From positions 19,215,411 through 19,279,410 of the forward strand of contig NC_090132.1 in the NCBI RefSeq assembly GCF_040581485.1: DNA of 64,000 nt, given 5' to 3'. The DNA is from Linepithema humile. Lineage: Eukaryota > Arthropoda > Insecta > Hymenoptera > Formicidae. This document shows, piece by piece, positions 1 through 11,040 of the stretch (positions are counted from its first letter, which is position 1; each line of letters begins with the position of its first letter). The translations under genes and the position numbers were made by a program. The notes beneath the pieces were generated by a model. The model was given only the letters and a program-made list of their open reading frames with translations. It was not told the origin of the DNA and made no database searches.

Positions 1-2465
1 TGCAAATGTATAAAGTTTGATGATTTCAAAGCGCGAAGAGAATTAACATCCACCTTTTCAAAGTTATATTCAGTATCAAATGTAGCAACGAGATTTGATT
101 TTACAGCACACACAAGTTTCATTCCGATTTATGATTTAAAGAGGCAAAATATTGTAAGTATGAAAAATAGAAACCATTTTTCGTTGAAGAAAAATTTTAG
201 GACATTTTTTCTAGATGCACAGAAAAAATGCGGAAATTGCTTGTGAGAAACAAATAGGAAAAGGCTTTTCTCGCTTTCTACTTGTGATAAAAATAACTCT
301 AAAAGAAGGGAAAGTGGAAAGCAGTTGATTGCTTAAATCTTGCTAATTGTAAGTATGCTACAAAAGTTTAAAGACTCTGCATTCAATTCATGCCATTATT
401 ATTTAACAATTGCAGGAAAAGCCAGAAAAAGAATTCGCGGATGAATCGTTGAATATCGTACGTTATATTATGCATATTCGGGAGAATAACAGCGAGGGGG
501 AGGAGCTTTTGAACAGAGTCATTTTTAGTTGCACAGTGAAAAAAAAAAAAAAACGTCGTTATCGTTCCCGTGCATTCGCACGTCAATTGCACCGTAACGT
601 ATTCACGTGGGAAATGCACATTGCCGGATGGTTTTTTCGCAGAAGAAGTAAAAATCCGCTTATCACGCGGAGGCATACGTGTAAATATAAAAATGCTACC
701 ATTCTTTTCTCCCTTATCCGGCCGGGGATTCTCGTCTGCTGCCGCAGTTGATCCCAATTGTGCGGTCATGATCTGCATTTCTGATTTCATCAATTCGCTC
801 TCTTGTGACAAGCTCGTTCTCGGCAAAGAGAGGAAGGAAAGGGCGGTGAATACTGTCATTTGCATTGCGAGCGCGGTGTCGAAACGGGGTGTATCGTGTC
901 TGATGACGAGGAAGAATACGAGGGGCGGCGAGTTCGCAATTCGAACCCGGCATTTAGTGGTGAGATTAATCGCGATCGTTGCGTTCGAATAGCTCGAAGG
1001 GCAAAGTTGCGAAGGGCCGCAGCCGTACAGGTGTATTCCCGTGAAAGTTTCGCGAGAAAATACAATGAATTTGTTAATGGCTGACGTGTAAAATGTTGGG
1101 AGAAAATCGATGTTAATTTTGAGAAGATAGAAAATGGACTCTGAATTTGTAAAATAAAATTTGTCATTAAAATTTAAGTTAAAAAATGAAAAAGAAGTAA
1201 CTTTTTCGACAACAGAGGATGATACTTATCAATATAATAATAAGTTGAAGATGTGAGATTTAGATGAGAACAATTTGATCATTTTTTTTTTTTTTATTCT
1301 ACTTATGTATTTATTCCGTTTTTCTTGACGTTGAATAGATTAAATGCCAAGATTATTAAAATTATAAGCGCAACCTTTGCGTGTTTTCTCCATGTTACAT
1401 GCAAACCCTGATTAATTGCAAAGGAAGTACGACAGATGATGATACAGGAGATATGATTATGGCAATTTTATGGAAACTTGTGAATGCTGTACCTGAGAAT
1501 CTTGACTCGAGGAAGTCACTTGCATAATCTATGCATGTTTAAACGAATGGCAGAGCTCATTATGAGAATAAAGGATGAAGACAATAATGAAGAATAAAGT
1601 AAATATCGTTAAGTAAAAATTAAAAAAATCCTTGGAACTCGAATAAATGAAAAAAAGTACAAGAATTAACATTTTTGTTTTTGTAACACAATAATCTGTT
1701 CTCGTATTGGAAGATTTAAGCAAATCAAACGCAGATTAAATTTTTCAAGTTCTTTAAAAAGTTATTCTTGCACTACAGCCTTCAATCGTAAGACCACTGG
1801 ATTACATCACACACCGTGGCAGTATGTAACATGTTTACTTTTCATTATCGAAGTATTTTAATAAACAAACTTGAGTTTTTAAAGTGCGCGAAATGCGAAC
1901 TGTACGAACACTCATGGGAGACAATTGGAGGTCACATCTCTGCGACCCCATATGATTATATGAACTGAGAAAATCAACGAGAATTTTATGCAAGGGAAAT
2001 GTCATGAGAGGAACATCGGGGTCACGTTTAAGGGCTCGAGGATGCACTAGCTAATATAAACATTACACCGCTGGGACCGACTTACCGCAGGGGGTTCGTA
2101 CGCAGGGTGCATGTCTCGTGGCAAGTTTCAATAGGAAAATCATCGTATATTATATCGCGGCTGCATAGTGACACTACTGTTACAGAAGACCATATGTGAT
2201 TATTTTTGACGGGTGATCGATAATATGCTGTCGTCCGAAAGATTTAGTTTTTATCTTTTTAACGCGTTTCAAATTATCTTGCAAGAAAGCGTCGCAAAAA
2301 TCACAATATATTCAATATAATACGCATCACATTCAAGCAAATTAAAATTAGTTATTCGCAATATGATTGATTATTGTATTCAAATAGGAATATCGCAACA
2401 ATTAATATTTAATCTTGTATTATACAACTGAAATAATATATCGCATCTCTTTTTTCTAATTTCAG
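1..2465. other. Upstream intron of bib (no supported exon)
   Basis: The next feature on the + strand is an internal bib exon that starts with a split codon, so this stretch is most likely intron, with the 5' exons beyond the left edge. It is AT-rich except for a more GC-rich patch at about 560-1080, where several overlapping ORFs of 70-140 codons occur on both strands. None of these resembles a protein I know. A run of 14 A's begins at about 540. The first NPA half of the aquaporin fold is not encoded here. Confidence 0.5.
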
Positions 2466-4924
2466 AGTAACCATGCCTTCAAATACTCAGACTCTTACAT
2501 CCCCTAGTCGATTAGTAGGCCCGATTGAGAAGCTTTTGGTCGAGATGGCACTATCAGTGTTAATCGTGCTAGCTCATTTCTCCGCGGATTCATCTAGACT
2601 GCCGCCTGCGATTTCATCAAAATCTTCTGCAGTTTTGGCTGCAGCTTATACAGCGGCCACTCTTGTTTCCGTAAGTTTATTTATATAATAATAATTTAAT
2701 CATATCATTTAAAAAGCGATTATGAACTATTAAGATAATTGAAATTCAATAATTTGCCAATTATTACATTTCAGAATTGTCACTTTTTTATAATTATATA
2801 ATAATCTAATAATTATCTATGTATGCATGTATAATAATTATCTATGTATGTATATTAATGATAATCATTAGATTAGTAATTTCACTTAATGATAAGCTAA
2901 TGATTGTGAAATTACTGAAGCAACCGAATAATGGTGATAAATATAATATATATATGATAATGATGATAATCATAACATTATTACAGAATGTATTTCGGTT
3001 GCTTCAGTAATTTCACTTAAAATTGCATATTTTTAATTTTCTAGAATTTATAAAATTTAATAAAATAATATTTATAATTTTATCTATGGTTTAAATTTCG
3101 CATTCTCAGCAAAATCGAACAAGTTTACTGCTTGCAATGCGAAATTCCTAAATATCCTTGTCTGTCACTTTATATTAAATCTATATTAAATCTATACTAA
3201 ACGTTTATCGCGCAAAAAACATTCTTCTTTCTGTAAATATATACTGGAAAAAGAACCAGCGTTCTCTGCTTTCTTCCGCTATGCATACACATGCTCTCTC
3301 TTCCGACCACTCTAACCAAAAGCGTCTCTCGGATTCTTTCCAATCGGGCCGACGTCCGCATCTTTAAAGAGCACCTGCCGTTGCACAGGGGGAAAGGGTG
3401 GGGAAGCGGGGAACGGTAGGCAGGAAGATAAAAGAAAGAACTTGATCCTGGACTCACCTGCTCTGAAACGACTGTACAATGTACTCCAAAACGAAAAATA
3501 TCGTAACCATCACTCTACACATGTTGATTCTTGCACTGGCAAAATCGAACAGCTCACTGCTTGCAAAATTCCTGTATCTTCTTGCTCATTGCTTTTGTGT
3601 TGCATCCTGTACAAAAAAAATAAAAATATCAATATGATTGTTAAAATATGACAATTTGTTTGAAATATGGCAATTATTTGTAATTTCACAATTTCTCAGG
3701 TCAAATTTATTTAACAATAAGAATTATGTTTTTGAAAATCTCTACCACTGCTGCAATTAATTTCTTTCCTTTTTTTACATTTTTCAGAGCCCTTTTCTGA
3801 ATCCAGCGCGCGCATTGGGACCGGCTTTCGTGATGAATCGCTGGGAGAATCACTGGGTGTACTGGGTAGGTCCGCTGTCGGGAGGCGCCGTGGCGGCTCT
3901 ACTTCACGAATACGTTCTGAGTCCCAAACGAACAAAGGACTCGCGCGAGATAGACGATGGCGACAACTCGTCCATGAGATCGGACGAGGACACCTACGAT
4001 GATCTGGATAAACCCAATGCTCCTAAGTTCCCAGGCGCGTACGCGACCTATCGCCCGGTCGCCGGTGCGTCGTCGTCGATCTACAGCGCACCGCCGTCTG
4101 CGTTGGAGCGCGTCGAATCCATCTACGGTGGCACGAAGTCGCTCTACTGCAAATCGCCGCCGTTGACGCGTGCTAATTTGAATCGCTCGCAGAGCGTCTA
4201 TGCAAAGTCGACGTCAGGTCCACGGGACGGTCTGATGATCCCGAAGCCGGGCCCGTTGGTGCCTGCGCAGAGCTTGTATCCGATCAGATTGGGTCAGAAC
4301 GGCTGTCAAAATGGCTTAAACCGCGAGAATCCGACCGGACCCGGCGCCGGCGTCGGCGGTCCGCCGACCCAAACGCAGAATCACAACAGCACCAATCAGA
4401 ACATGCAAAATCAACTGCAGCAGTGCACGCAGAGCATCTACGGCATCCGCGGTATCTCCACGAATATCAGCACCAGGGAGAACGGTATCTACGGGGTGTC
4501 CACCGGATCCAGCATCTACGGTCGTGCACCGGCGCCACCGCCGAGCAGCCAGAATTCGCAGCAATCCACTCAAAGCGCTCAGTCTTCGATACAGACTCAC
4601 CCGCCGCCACCGCCGCCGCAGCAACAACAACAGCAACAACAGCACCAGAACGGACCGCTATCGAGCAACTCGGATAACGGAGCGAGTTCGAGACGGCCCG
4701 AAAGTATGTACGGCCACGTGTCGAGACGTAGCGACGATTCCGCATACGGTAGCTATCAGAGTTCCTCGCGGGGAAATTATGGCAAAGTACCCGGACCGCC
4801 GGGTCCGCCCAATGGACCGCCGCAATACCGCGACCAGGGTAGACCAAGCCCCGCTGGGCCTCTTCAGCAAAGTCAAAGCGTGCAGAGTAACTTCCAAAGA
4901 AACTCGCCGAATCCTCAGTATTGA
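2466..4924 (+). CDS. bib: big brain (aquaporin-like neurogenic protein), C-terminal part, two exons
   Basis: Partial CDS, exons 2466-2670 and 3788-4924. The first exon follows TTTCAG and ends at a GTAAGT donor; the second follows TTTTTCAG. The phases join exactly to give ...ATLVS-SPFLNPARALGPAF. This is the second-half NPA motif of the MIP/aquaporin fold, followed by HWVYWVGPLSGG and the last membrane helix. Exon 1 carries a hydrophobic helix (LLVEMALSVLIVLAHF). After the helices comes a cytoplasmic tail of about 330 residues, rich in S, P, Q and Y, with a poly-Q run at 4618-4643 and about ten S-[IVLM]-Y-like motifs. Long tails are known for insect Big brain and are not found in ordinary aquaporins. 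In Drosophila, Bib acts in Notch-dependent neurogenesis at the membrane and endosomes. The first half of the channel lies upstream of the window. A generic aquaporin is the alternative, but the tail argues for bib. Confidence 0.85.
2671..3787 (+). other. bib intron with a foldback and a diverged direct repeat
   Basis: This is a 1.1-kb intron with a GTAAGT donor and TTTTTCAG acceptor. It holds an AT-rich hairpin (about 2908-2936 pairing with 2990-3016). It also holds a diverged direct repeat of about 50 bp (about 3110-3165 and 3538-3585), both copies reading AAAATCGAACA...CTGCTTGCAA. There is no coding signal. Confidence 0.55.
2908..3016. repeat. Foldback hairpin in bib intron
   Basis: The arm containing GTGAAATTACTGAAGCAACC is followed by its inverted partner GGTTGCTTCAGTAATTTCAC, with about 55 bp of AT-rich spacer between them. 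It could be a small MITE or part of one. No target duplication is clear. Confidence 0.6.
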
Positions 4925-5247
4925 CTATAGAAGCCAACAATCGATTGAAGAAGAAAGATCGAGAACGCTACTGTTGATCCGTAACGAATTGTCTGATTTC
5001 TCGCCAACATAGAATAGCGTTTCGGTAAATATTTTATAAGAATTTCAACAAAGACTTTATTCTAGATTTATTCTAGAACTTTCCTTCATAATATAAAATA
5101 TAGTTGTAAGATATTATTCACGACGGTCAGTTCTGAAAAATAATCCATTTTTATATTTATAAATTGTACTTTGTTCTATAAAACTAAAGTAATAATAATA
5201 TACGATTAGATCAATACTATTTGTGTGAAGAGACACCAATATATATA
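4925..5247 (+). other. bib 3' UTR and AT-rich flank
   Basis: This region lies between the bib stop codon and the Tc1 element. It is AT-rich with no ORF of note. AATATAAAA-like sequence near 5090 could serve as a weak polyadenylation signal. It ends in a short TA run (5240-5247) that contains the left TA target site of the transposon. Confidence 0.4.
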
Positions 5248-5422
5248 CACTCACCCGAAAAAAAAGCGGTACACTGAAAATGTGGGAAAAATTCATCAAA
5301 TTTCAACTGACGATAACTTTGTAAATAATAAAGATAGAAAGTTCTATAAAATATGGAAATGAAGCTAAAAATCTCTACTTTAAGAATCAATTTATTTCAA
5401 TGTTGCAAAATAAATTTATTGA

Positions 5423-5827
5423 AAATGGCGGATGACAAAGCGCGAGCATGCAAAATTGAAAAATAATGGTTCGAGTTTGCGACGGTGCACGGTATAAACA
5501 AAAAATTGTAGCTTATTGGGATCAAAAGCGTACGAAAGTACAGAGTCTCCTCTTTAAAATGCTTTTTTATGCATCTCGATACGATGATTTTTCGCCGAGA
5601 GATTCGCATTTGTAGAAAAAGGCAGATTCTTACTTCAAATGCGAATCTCTCGGCGAAAAATCATCGTATCAAGATGCATAAAAAAGCATTTTAAAGAGGA
5701 GACTCTGTACTTTCGTACGCTTTTGATCCCAATAAGCTACAATTTTTTGTTTATACCGTGCACCGTTGCAAACTCGAACCATTATTTTTCAATTTCGCAT
5801 GCTTTTGCTTTGTCATCCGCCATTTTG
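5423..5827. repeat. Left-end palindrome of the Tc1 element
   Basis: Arms 5423-5612 and 5638-5827 are inverted copies of each other around a spacer of about 25 bp. Both arms show GGCGAAAAATCATCGTATC in opposite orientation. The outer arm is part of the long terminal repeat. The inner arm differs at a few sites, for example the CGCATGCTTTTGC stretch near 5798. Confidence 0.85.
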
Positions 5828-6110
5828 GAGAAAGTTATCACACATTATTGCGTTATGAATTTTCGAACACTAGACATCCAAACTTTTAAAATGGTTTTTA
5901 AAAAATCCTGCTAGCTGTATTACGTGCCGAGATATTCAATTTTGAACCAGACCGAATTGCAAGAATAAGAATTCTGTGGTTATCAGCTCCGCGGTATTTT
6001 AAAACTCCAAACTCTCCTTACGGTTATAAGGGTCAATTCTGCTCTTGGCGTTACCCAGGATCAACGGCGTGGACGTGGCAGAAATCTGATCCCGTGTGCC
6101 CATGTTGGCA

Positions 6111-6236
6111 CGTGTGTATGTGTGTGTGTGTGTGTGTGCGTGCGTGTGTCCGTGCGTCCGTGTGTGTGTATGTGTGTGTGCGTGCGCGTGCGTGCGTGCG
6201 TGCGTGCGCGTGCATGCGTGTGTGTGCGCGTGCACC
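6111..6236. repeat. GT/GC-rich microsatellite inside the transposon
   Basis: This is a low-complexity run of TG, TGCG and TGTC units. It gives artefactual Cys/Val ORFs on the plus strand and His/Thr ORFs on the minus strand. A short related run follows near 6314-6330. Confidence 0.9.
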
Positions 6237-6334
6237 ACTGGGATAAGGACCTCATGGCTCGTTAGATCCACGATATTTTACGACTCCAAACCCTCCCGGT
6301 GGTGCGTGTACAATTGTGTGTGCGCGCGCGTATA

Positions 6335-7354
6335 TTAATAATGGGTATGACGTCCTCGTGCGCGTATTACCTCATTCATGCGACGAGGCATACTTCTTAT
6401 TAGTGTTCTAATTTCAGTCTGCGTAATGTCATTCCACTCTATTTCAAGAACTCTTCGAAGTTCTGGCAATGACTGAGGAGCAGGTATATGATTTCGTACT
6501 TTTCTGTTAATATTGTCCCATAGGTGTTCAATGGGATTTAAATCTGGACTCATTGCTGGCCATTCGAGTCGATTTATGCCAACTTCATCGCAGAAATCAA
6601 GCACTTTTCTCGCAACGTGCGGTCGAGCATTGTCTTGCATAAACAAAAAGTCCTCTCCGATAAAGTGCGCATACGGAACAACGTACGGTATGAGTACGTC
6701 TTCCACGTATACATCTGCGTTCATGTTTGCGTCAAAAAAGTGGAGATCTGTGTGAGCATTCGCAGAAATTCCTGCCCAAACCATTACAGAGCCACCATTG
6801 TAGCTAGGCCTCTCACTTACAGTACAGTCTGCAAATCGTTCTCCAACGCGACGGTATACTCGTTCTCGTCCGTCTGAAGAATACAGACAAAAACGAGATT
6901 CGTCGCTAAAAAGAACGGTACTCCATTCTGCATATGTCCAGCCTGCATGCTCGACAGCAAAATTGAGTCGAGTTACGCGATGGCGACGCATAAGCGAAGG
7001 TACATTTGCTGGCCTGCGCGGAAAAAGACCGTGTTCCGCTAATCTGTTTCGAATAGTGTCAACGGATACATTACATTCGCGGACATCTCTTAAATTGTTT
7101 CGAATTTGAACAGCCGTTCGATGTCTGTCTCTTAATGAATTTAAAACAATAAATCGGTCATCGTTTTCATTCGTACAACGAGGACGTCCCGAACCAGGTC
7201 TTCTTTGGACAGAATTAGTCTCCAAGTACCTAGCATAAGCACGTTGCACGGTTGACACTGATAAATCAAGTGCCTCAGCAACGTACCTTCGACTTTTCCC
7301 ATCTTCAATTAACGCTACAACTTGAGCAGCTTTTTCAGGACTTATCGTCGCCAT
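6335..7354 (-). CDS. Tc1-family transposase (DD34E), intact
   Basis: The 339-aa ORF starts at ATG 7354 and reads MATISPEKAAQVV. The N-terminal part is a paired helix-turn-helix DNA-binding region (about residues 5-115) with a GRPR motif at 56-59. The catalytic core has LFSDESRF (D151), MQDNARPH (D241) and NPIEHLWD (E276). Thirty-four residues separate the second D and the E, the DD34E spacing of Tc1 transposases. MVWAGIS at 191-197 is also typical. The protein would cut and paste the surrounding element at TA sites. No frameshift or stop is visible and all three catalytic residues are present, so it may be functional. The transcription signals would lie in the 7355-7560 interval or the right terminal hairpin. 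Confidence 0.93.
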   Translation of the reverse strand: MATISPEKAAQVVALIEDGKSRRYVAEALDLSVSTVQRAYARYLETNSVQRRPGSGRPRCTNENDDRFIVLNSLRDRHRTAVQIRNNLRDVRECNVSVDTIRNRLAEHGLFPRRPANVPSLMRRHRVTRLNFAVEHAGWTYAEWSTVLFSDESRFCLYSSDGRERVYRRVGERFADCTVSERPSYNGGSVMVWAGISANAHTDLHFFDANMNADVYVEDVLIPYVVPYAHFIGEDFLFMQDNARPHVARKVLDFCDEVGINRLEWPAMSPDLNPIEHLWDNINRKVRNHIPAPQSLPELRRVLEIEWNDITQTEIRTLIRSMPRRMNEVIRARGRHTHY

Positions 7355-7447
7355 AATTGACCAATAATTTCAATGCGAAAAGATTAATTATTGTTTACTT
7401 TGACGAAGTCGTACGAATAAGTAACGCGTCTCGAAAGAAAAAGATCA

Positions 7448-7500
7448 AGAGAAATCAAGCACTCTTCTCGCAATGTGCGGTCGAGCATAAACAAAAAGTC
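7448..7500 (-). pseudogene. Short relic of transposase sequence next to the intact gene
   Basis: GAAATCAAGCACTCTTCTCG and the bases after it repeat the interval 6593-6651 inside the intact transposase. The orientation is the same, two bases are substituted, and about 10 bp (TGTCTTGCAT-like) are missing. It lies upstream of the transposase start and next to the inner arm of the right hairpin. It is probably the remnant of a second, internally deleted copy of the element. Confidence 0.7.
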
Positions 7501-7556
7501 AGGGCGGAGAAATCACAAAAGATCTGCAGACATCTCCTTCGGATGCAAAACAATTG

Positions 7557-7893
7557 ATTGAAAAATAATGGTTCGAGTTTGCGACGGTGCACGGTATAAA
7601 CAAAAAATTGTAGCTTATTGGGATCAAAAGCGTACGAAAGTACAGAGTCTCCTCTTTAAAATGCTTTTTTATGCATCTCGATACGATGATTTTTCGCTGA
7701 GAGATTCGCATTTGAAGTAAGAATCTGCCTTTTTCTTCAAATGCGAATCTCTCGGCGAAAAATCATCGTATCGAGATGCATAAAAAAGCATTTTAAAGAG
7801 GAGACTCTGTACTTTCGTACGCTTTTGATCCCAATAAGCTACAATTTTTTGTTTATACCGTGCACCGTCGCAAACTCGAACCATTATTTTTCA
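7557..7893. repeat. Right-end palindrome of the Tc1 element
   Basis: The inner arm 7557-7713 is inverted relative to 7739-7893. The inner arm stops abruptly at 7557, while the outer arm continues to the end of the element. The spacer includes GTAAGAATCTGCC, which resembles the left palindrome spacer in inverted orientation. Confidence 0.85.
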
Positions 7894-8099
7894 ATTTTGC
7901 ATGCTCGCGCTTTGTCATCCGCCATTTTCAATAAATTTATTTTGCAACATTGAAATAAATTGATTCTTAAAGTAGAGATTTTTAGCTTTATTTCCATATT
8001 TTATAGAACTTTCTATCTTTATTATTTACAAAGTTATCGTCAGTTGAAATTTGATGAATTTTTCCCACATTTTCAGTGTACCGCTTTTTTTTCGGGTGA

Positions 8100-8102
<3 letters not shown>

Positions 8103-8146
<44 letters not shown>
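8103..8146. repeat. (TA)n microsatellite abutting the transposon
   Basis: An uninterrupted run of about 22 TA units begins with the right TA target site. The element inserted into, or next to, a TA repeat, because a shorter TA run also precedes the left end. Confidence 0.9.
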
Positions 8147-8149
<3 letters not shown>

Positions 8150-11040
8150 CTTGAAACTTGTAAATATTATAATAACGTATATACATTGTGTGCTTCCGCG
8201 CGATGTACATAAAAATATTAATGAATCGTGCGATTTGATTGGGAAACTTTTATCTCGATGTTTTATAATATTATCTCTATTAGGAACGGAACTATCGTAC
8301 AGTGAGAATAAGTAAAGCATAAAAAAATTTGAAGAATATTAAAAAAATCAAAGATACATCGGTTTTTATGCTCGATTGTATATCGTTGCATCTACGTGTA
8401 AATAAAAATATAAGTATTGTAATTTAATTTACTCAAAACAGAATATATATTAATTCTATTTGTTAGCTGATATTATCATGCCAAAACCGATTTACTGCAG
8501 AAAATTGATAATAATTTAAACTCGTTTAAGATCATTTTCATCTTTTTGCAATGATGGAACCAAATAAAAAATACTACCACTAGCAGAATATTATTGTACT
8601 TTAGCACAATGAAAATATCCAACACAAGTCACTATAATAATCCTTTATGAATGAGCATGAAAGTTATTATAATTAAGTACTATTATCTAACTCTCTGTAG
8701 AGAAGTTAAATCCCACATATGAAATATATTCTGACAATATTTTAGAAGAAATATAATATCTAAACAGTTAGGAAAATCTGTAAATAGATTCTAGTTAGTG
8801 AATGTTTACAAATCATTTATTTCTTTATCAACCGCCTCTATTTTTATCTCTCAATACTTTATCTGCTGGCAGTGTTTTATCGTTTATATTACGTTTTATC
8901 ATGAAGTATTGGTGAATTTAGAGATACTGTTCATCATTTATATTCGAACATGTTTATTTTTAGAAGCAATCAAGCATTCATGATTAAATTTACGATTTGA
9001 TATAATTGTATATAGAATATTATAGATTTAGAATTATTATCCGTTATTTATAAGATCGATATAGTCGATAAAATCGAATGAATTTTTTAAGAAAGATAAA
9101 AGTGCGTCTTTAATTTATACTTCTCGTTGTATAATAAGATCGATTTGGAATCCATTATAATAACATCAATGTTTATCGATCAGATTTAAAATCTATTATA
9201 ACAATATTAGCATTCACTGAACAGATTAATTTTGTAACTTGTTTTGTATACTACGTAAATTGCAAACTCTTTGTGATAACTAATATGTCATTTGTGTGGA
9301 ATTTACATCTGATTTAACTAGTTTTTATTTCATATTCTCTGTCGTTAATTTGAACAATCAAATAAAGATGAGCATTTGCAAGTCATGCTCATTATATGTT
9401 GCAATTATAATGGACGCTAATAGGTGCCAGTTGAGCAATTGCGAAATTTGTGTACAATTATAAGTCTGATCAAGCTTTAGAAATAGACAGCCAAATGTTT
9501 TTCAATGAATATCCTACAAAAAGCGATTGAATTGATATGTAAACTATAATGCTCATTTTTTAAATTTTTTACGAAAAATAAATTACAAATAATATAAATT
9601 ATTTGAATTGTGACATTGTATTAGTCGCATTTTGCAAATTTATTTATATTATGTAACTAACAAATAGTTTTATAAAAAAAAAAGACGTCAATATTAAAAA
9701 ATGCTGTACTATAGTAGATAAAAGAAAAAAGTAAACTGTTCGTTAATGCCGTAAAAAACACAGTATAAGCGTTTGTATATATTATGTGTATTTATTGATT
9801 TGTATCAAGCAGTAGTTTTAAGTTTTGATAACTATTACGTTCACATATGTATGCCCATATTTCTAATATATACATATTATATGGATAACAATTAATATAA
9901 TGTAGTATATATTAGAAAATACTGACAATAAATGTATTTATAAAAATATATCAAGTAGTTTGTTATTCTTATATTCATTTATTAGAAGAGTTTAGTTTTA
10001 TTCTGTTAGTTTAGTTCTTATTCTGTTTTGTTAAATCTTTTCATGACAATAAAATTAAATGTAAAATCCACACGTAACAAAATAATATTTTATAAAAGTA
10101 TCATTTTTTCTCTTCAAAAAAATTTCTTTCTCAGATAAATGTTATCCTTTTTTATGCAAAAAATTAAAATGACGATTGTATTGCATTATATAAATTAAGA
10201 TATTTGTTAGAATGTAGTACATAAATCAACAAAAAAACTGACTATAATTTAATCATGTAATAGTTATTTCTTTTTTTTATTTAGTACCGCATTTAAAAAA
10301 GCAGAATTAAAGTTGAATCATAAAGATTTGCCATTGCTAATAGATTTAATAATAGTATTAGTATTGACAAAAGCAGGTGGAACGCTGATACGCTTCAGAT
10401 TAGATTAATCCGATTAACCCACATAGAATGCTTATCCGGGGAACGTTCAAAACACATCTCGAAAATATCGTATCTCTCAACAATATCTTCGAGATGTCTT
10501 CTAGATATGTGTGCTGTGTGGGAACGCTTTGGAAGAGCAGGAATGCAGCACTAAATGAGACTCATTAAGCCATCATTAAATAAATTTTAGTCATTTTCTT
10601 TATCGATTTACATACGGCAGTTAGAACAGATAAAACGTTAGAAAGACTCACCGTGAAACATGAGAAAAGCGAATATTATTCTTAAAATTAATTATGATGC
10701 TCAGCGTCATTGCGTCTTATAAGACATCGACCAATTGATTCTTTGAAATTATCAGAAATAATCTACAACAGTGTAATTAAAAAACTTCCACTCTGCTTGT
10801 TACATTTGATCATCCATTTTGATTGTCGATGATTTTACATCATAGATGCGCCAAATTTCAAACTTGCAAAGATGCGTTAATTACGTAGCTGTCGCCATCT
10901 GTACAACGATAGCGCGTCTCTATCATCCAATAATTTACCGACTTTGCGATGACACGAGTCGCTATTGGTTGAAATGATTGTTCACAGTGTGCCAATTTAT
11001 CTATGTAAAGACGCCCAAAGGGCCGTTTCCGTTTTATTCG
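8147..11040. other. AT-rich intergenic region between bib and Upf1
   Basis: No ORF with recognisable similarity is present, and the sequence is strongly AT-rich from 8150 to about 10380. A more complex patch at about 10375-10555 contains an imperfect foldback (CACATCTCGAAAATATCG with CAATATCTTCGAGATGT). The region becomes more GC-rich towards 10850-11040, as expected when approaching the Upf1 promoter. Confidence 0.5.

Larger units (their letters stand above)
5248..8102 (-). mobile_element. Tc1/mariner-type DNA transposon with long palindromic ends
   Basis: The element begins CACTCACCCG and ends CGGGTGAGTG, flanked by TA at 5246-5247 and 8103-8104, the Tc1/mariner target duplication. The terminal inverted repeats are about 365 bp (about 5248-5612 and 7738-8102) and almost identical. 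Each end is also a hairpin. On the left, 5423-5612 pairs with 5638-5827. On the right, 7557-7713 pairs with 7739-7893. The same arm therefore occurs four times. An intact 339-codon transposase lies between the ends on the minus strand. A GT-rich microsatellite (6111-6236) lies downstream of the transposase. Intact coding and near-identical ends suggest recent activity. Confidence 0.9.

Noticed and set aside
935..960. tRNA B-box-like word (GGTTCGAATTG on the minus strand)
   Set aside because: No A box at the right distance and no cloverleaf could be formed by eye.
410..1084. Overlapping ORFs of 70-160 codons on both strands in the left flank
   Set aside because: They lie in the presumed bib intron, overlap in several frames, contain homopolymer-driven stretches such as poly-Lys, and resemble no protein I know.
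4316..5012. Long ORFs in other frames across the last bib exon
   Set aside because: They are shadows of the GC-rich, low-complexity bib tail, whose own frame continues the aquaporin fold.
6061..6338. His/Thr-rich and Cys/Val-rich ORFs
   Set aside because: They are translations of the GT microsatellite and have no independent coding evidence.
5397..7953. Repeated 70-codon ORF starting MRISRRKIIVSRC in each transposon arm
   Set aside because: The ORF occurs because the arm is copied four times. It lies in terminal repeats, contains no domain, and is better explained as part of the ends than as a gene.
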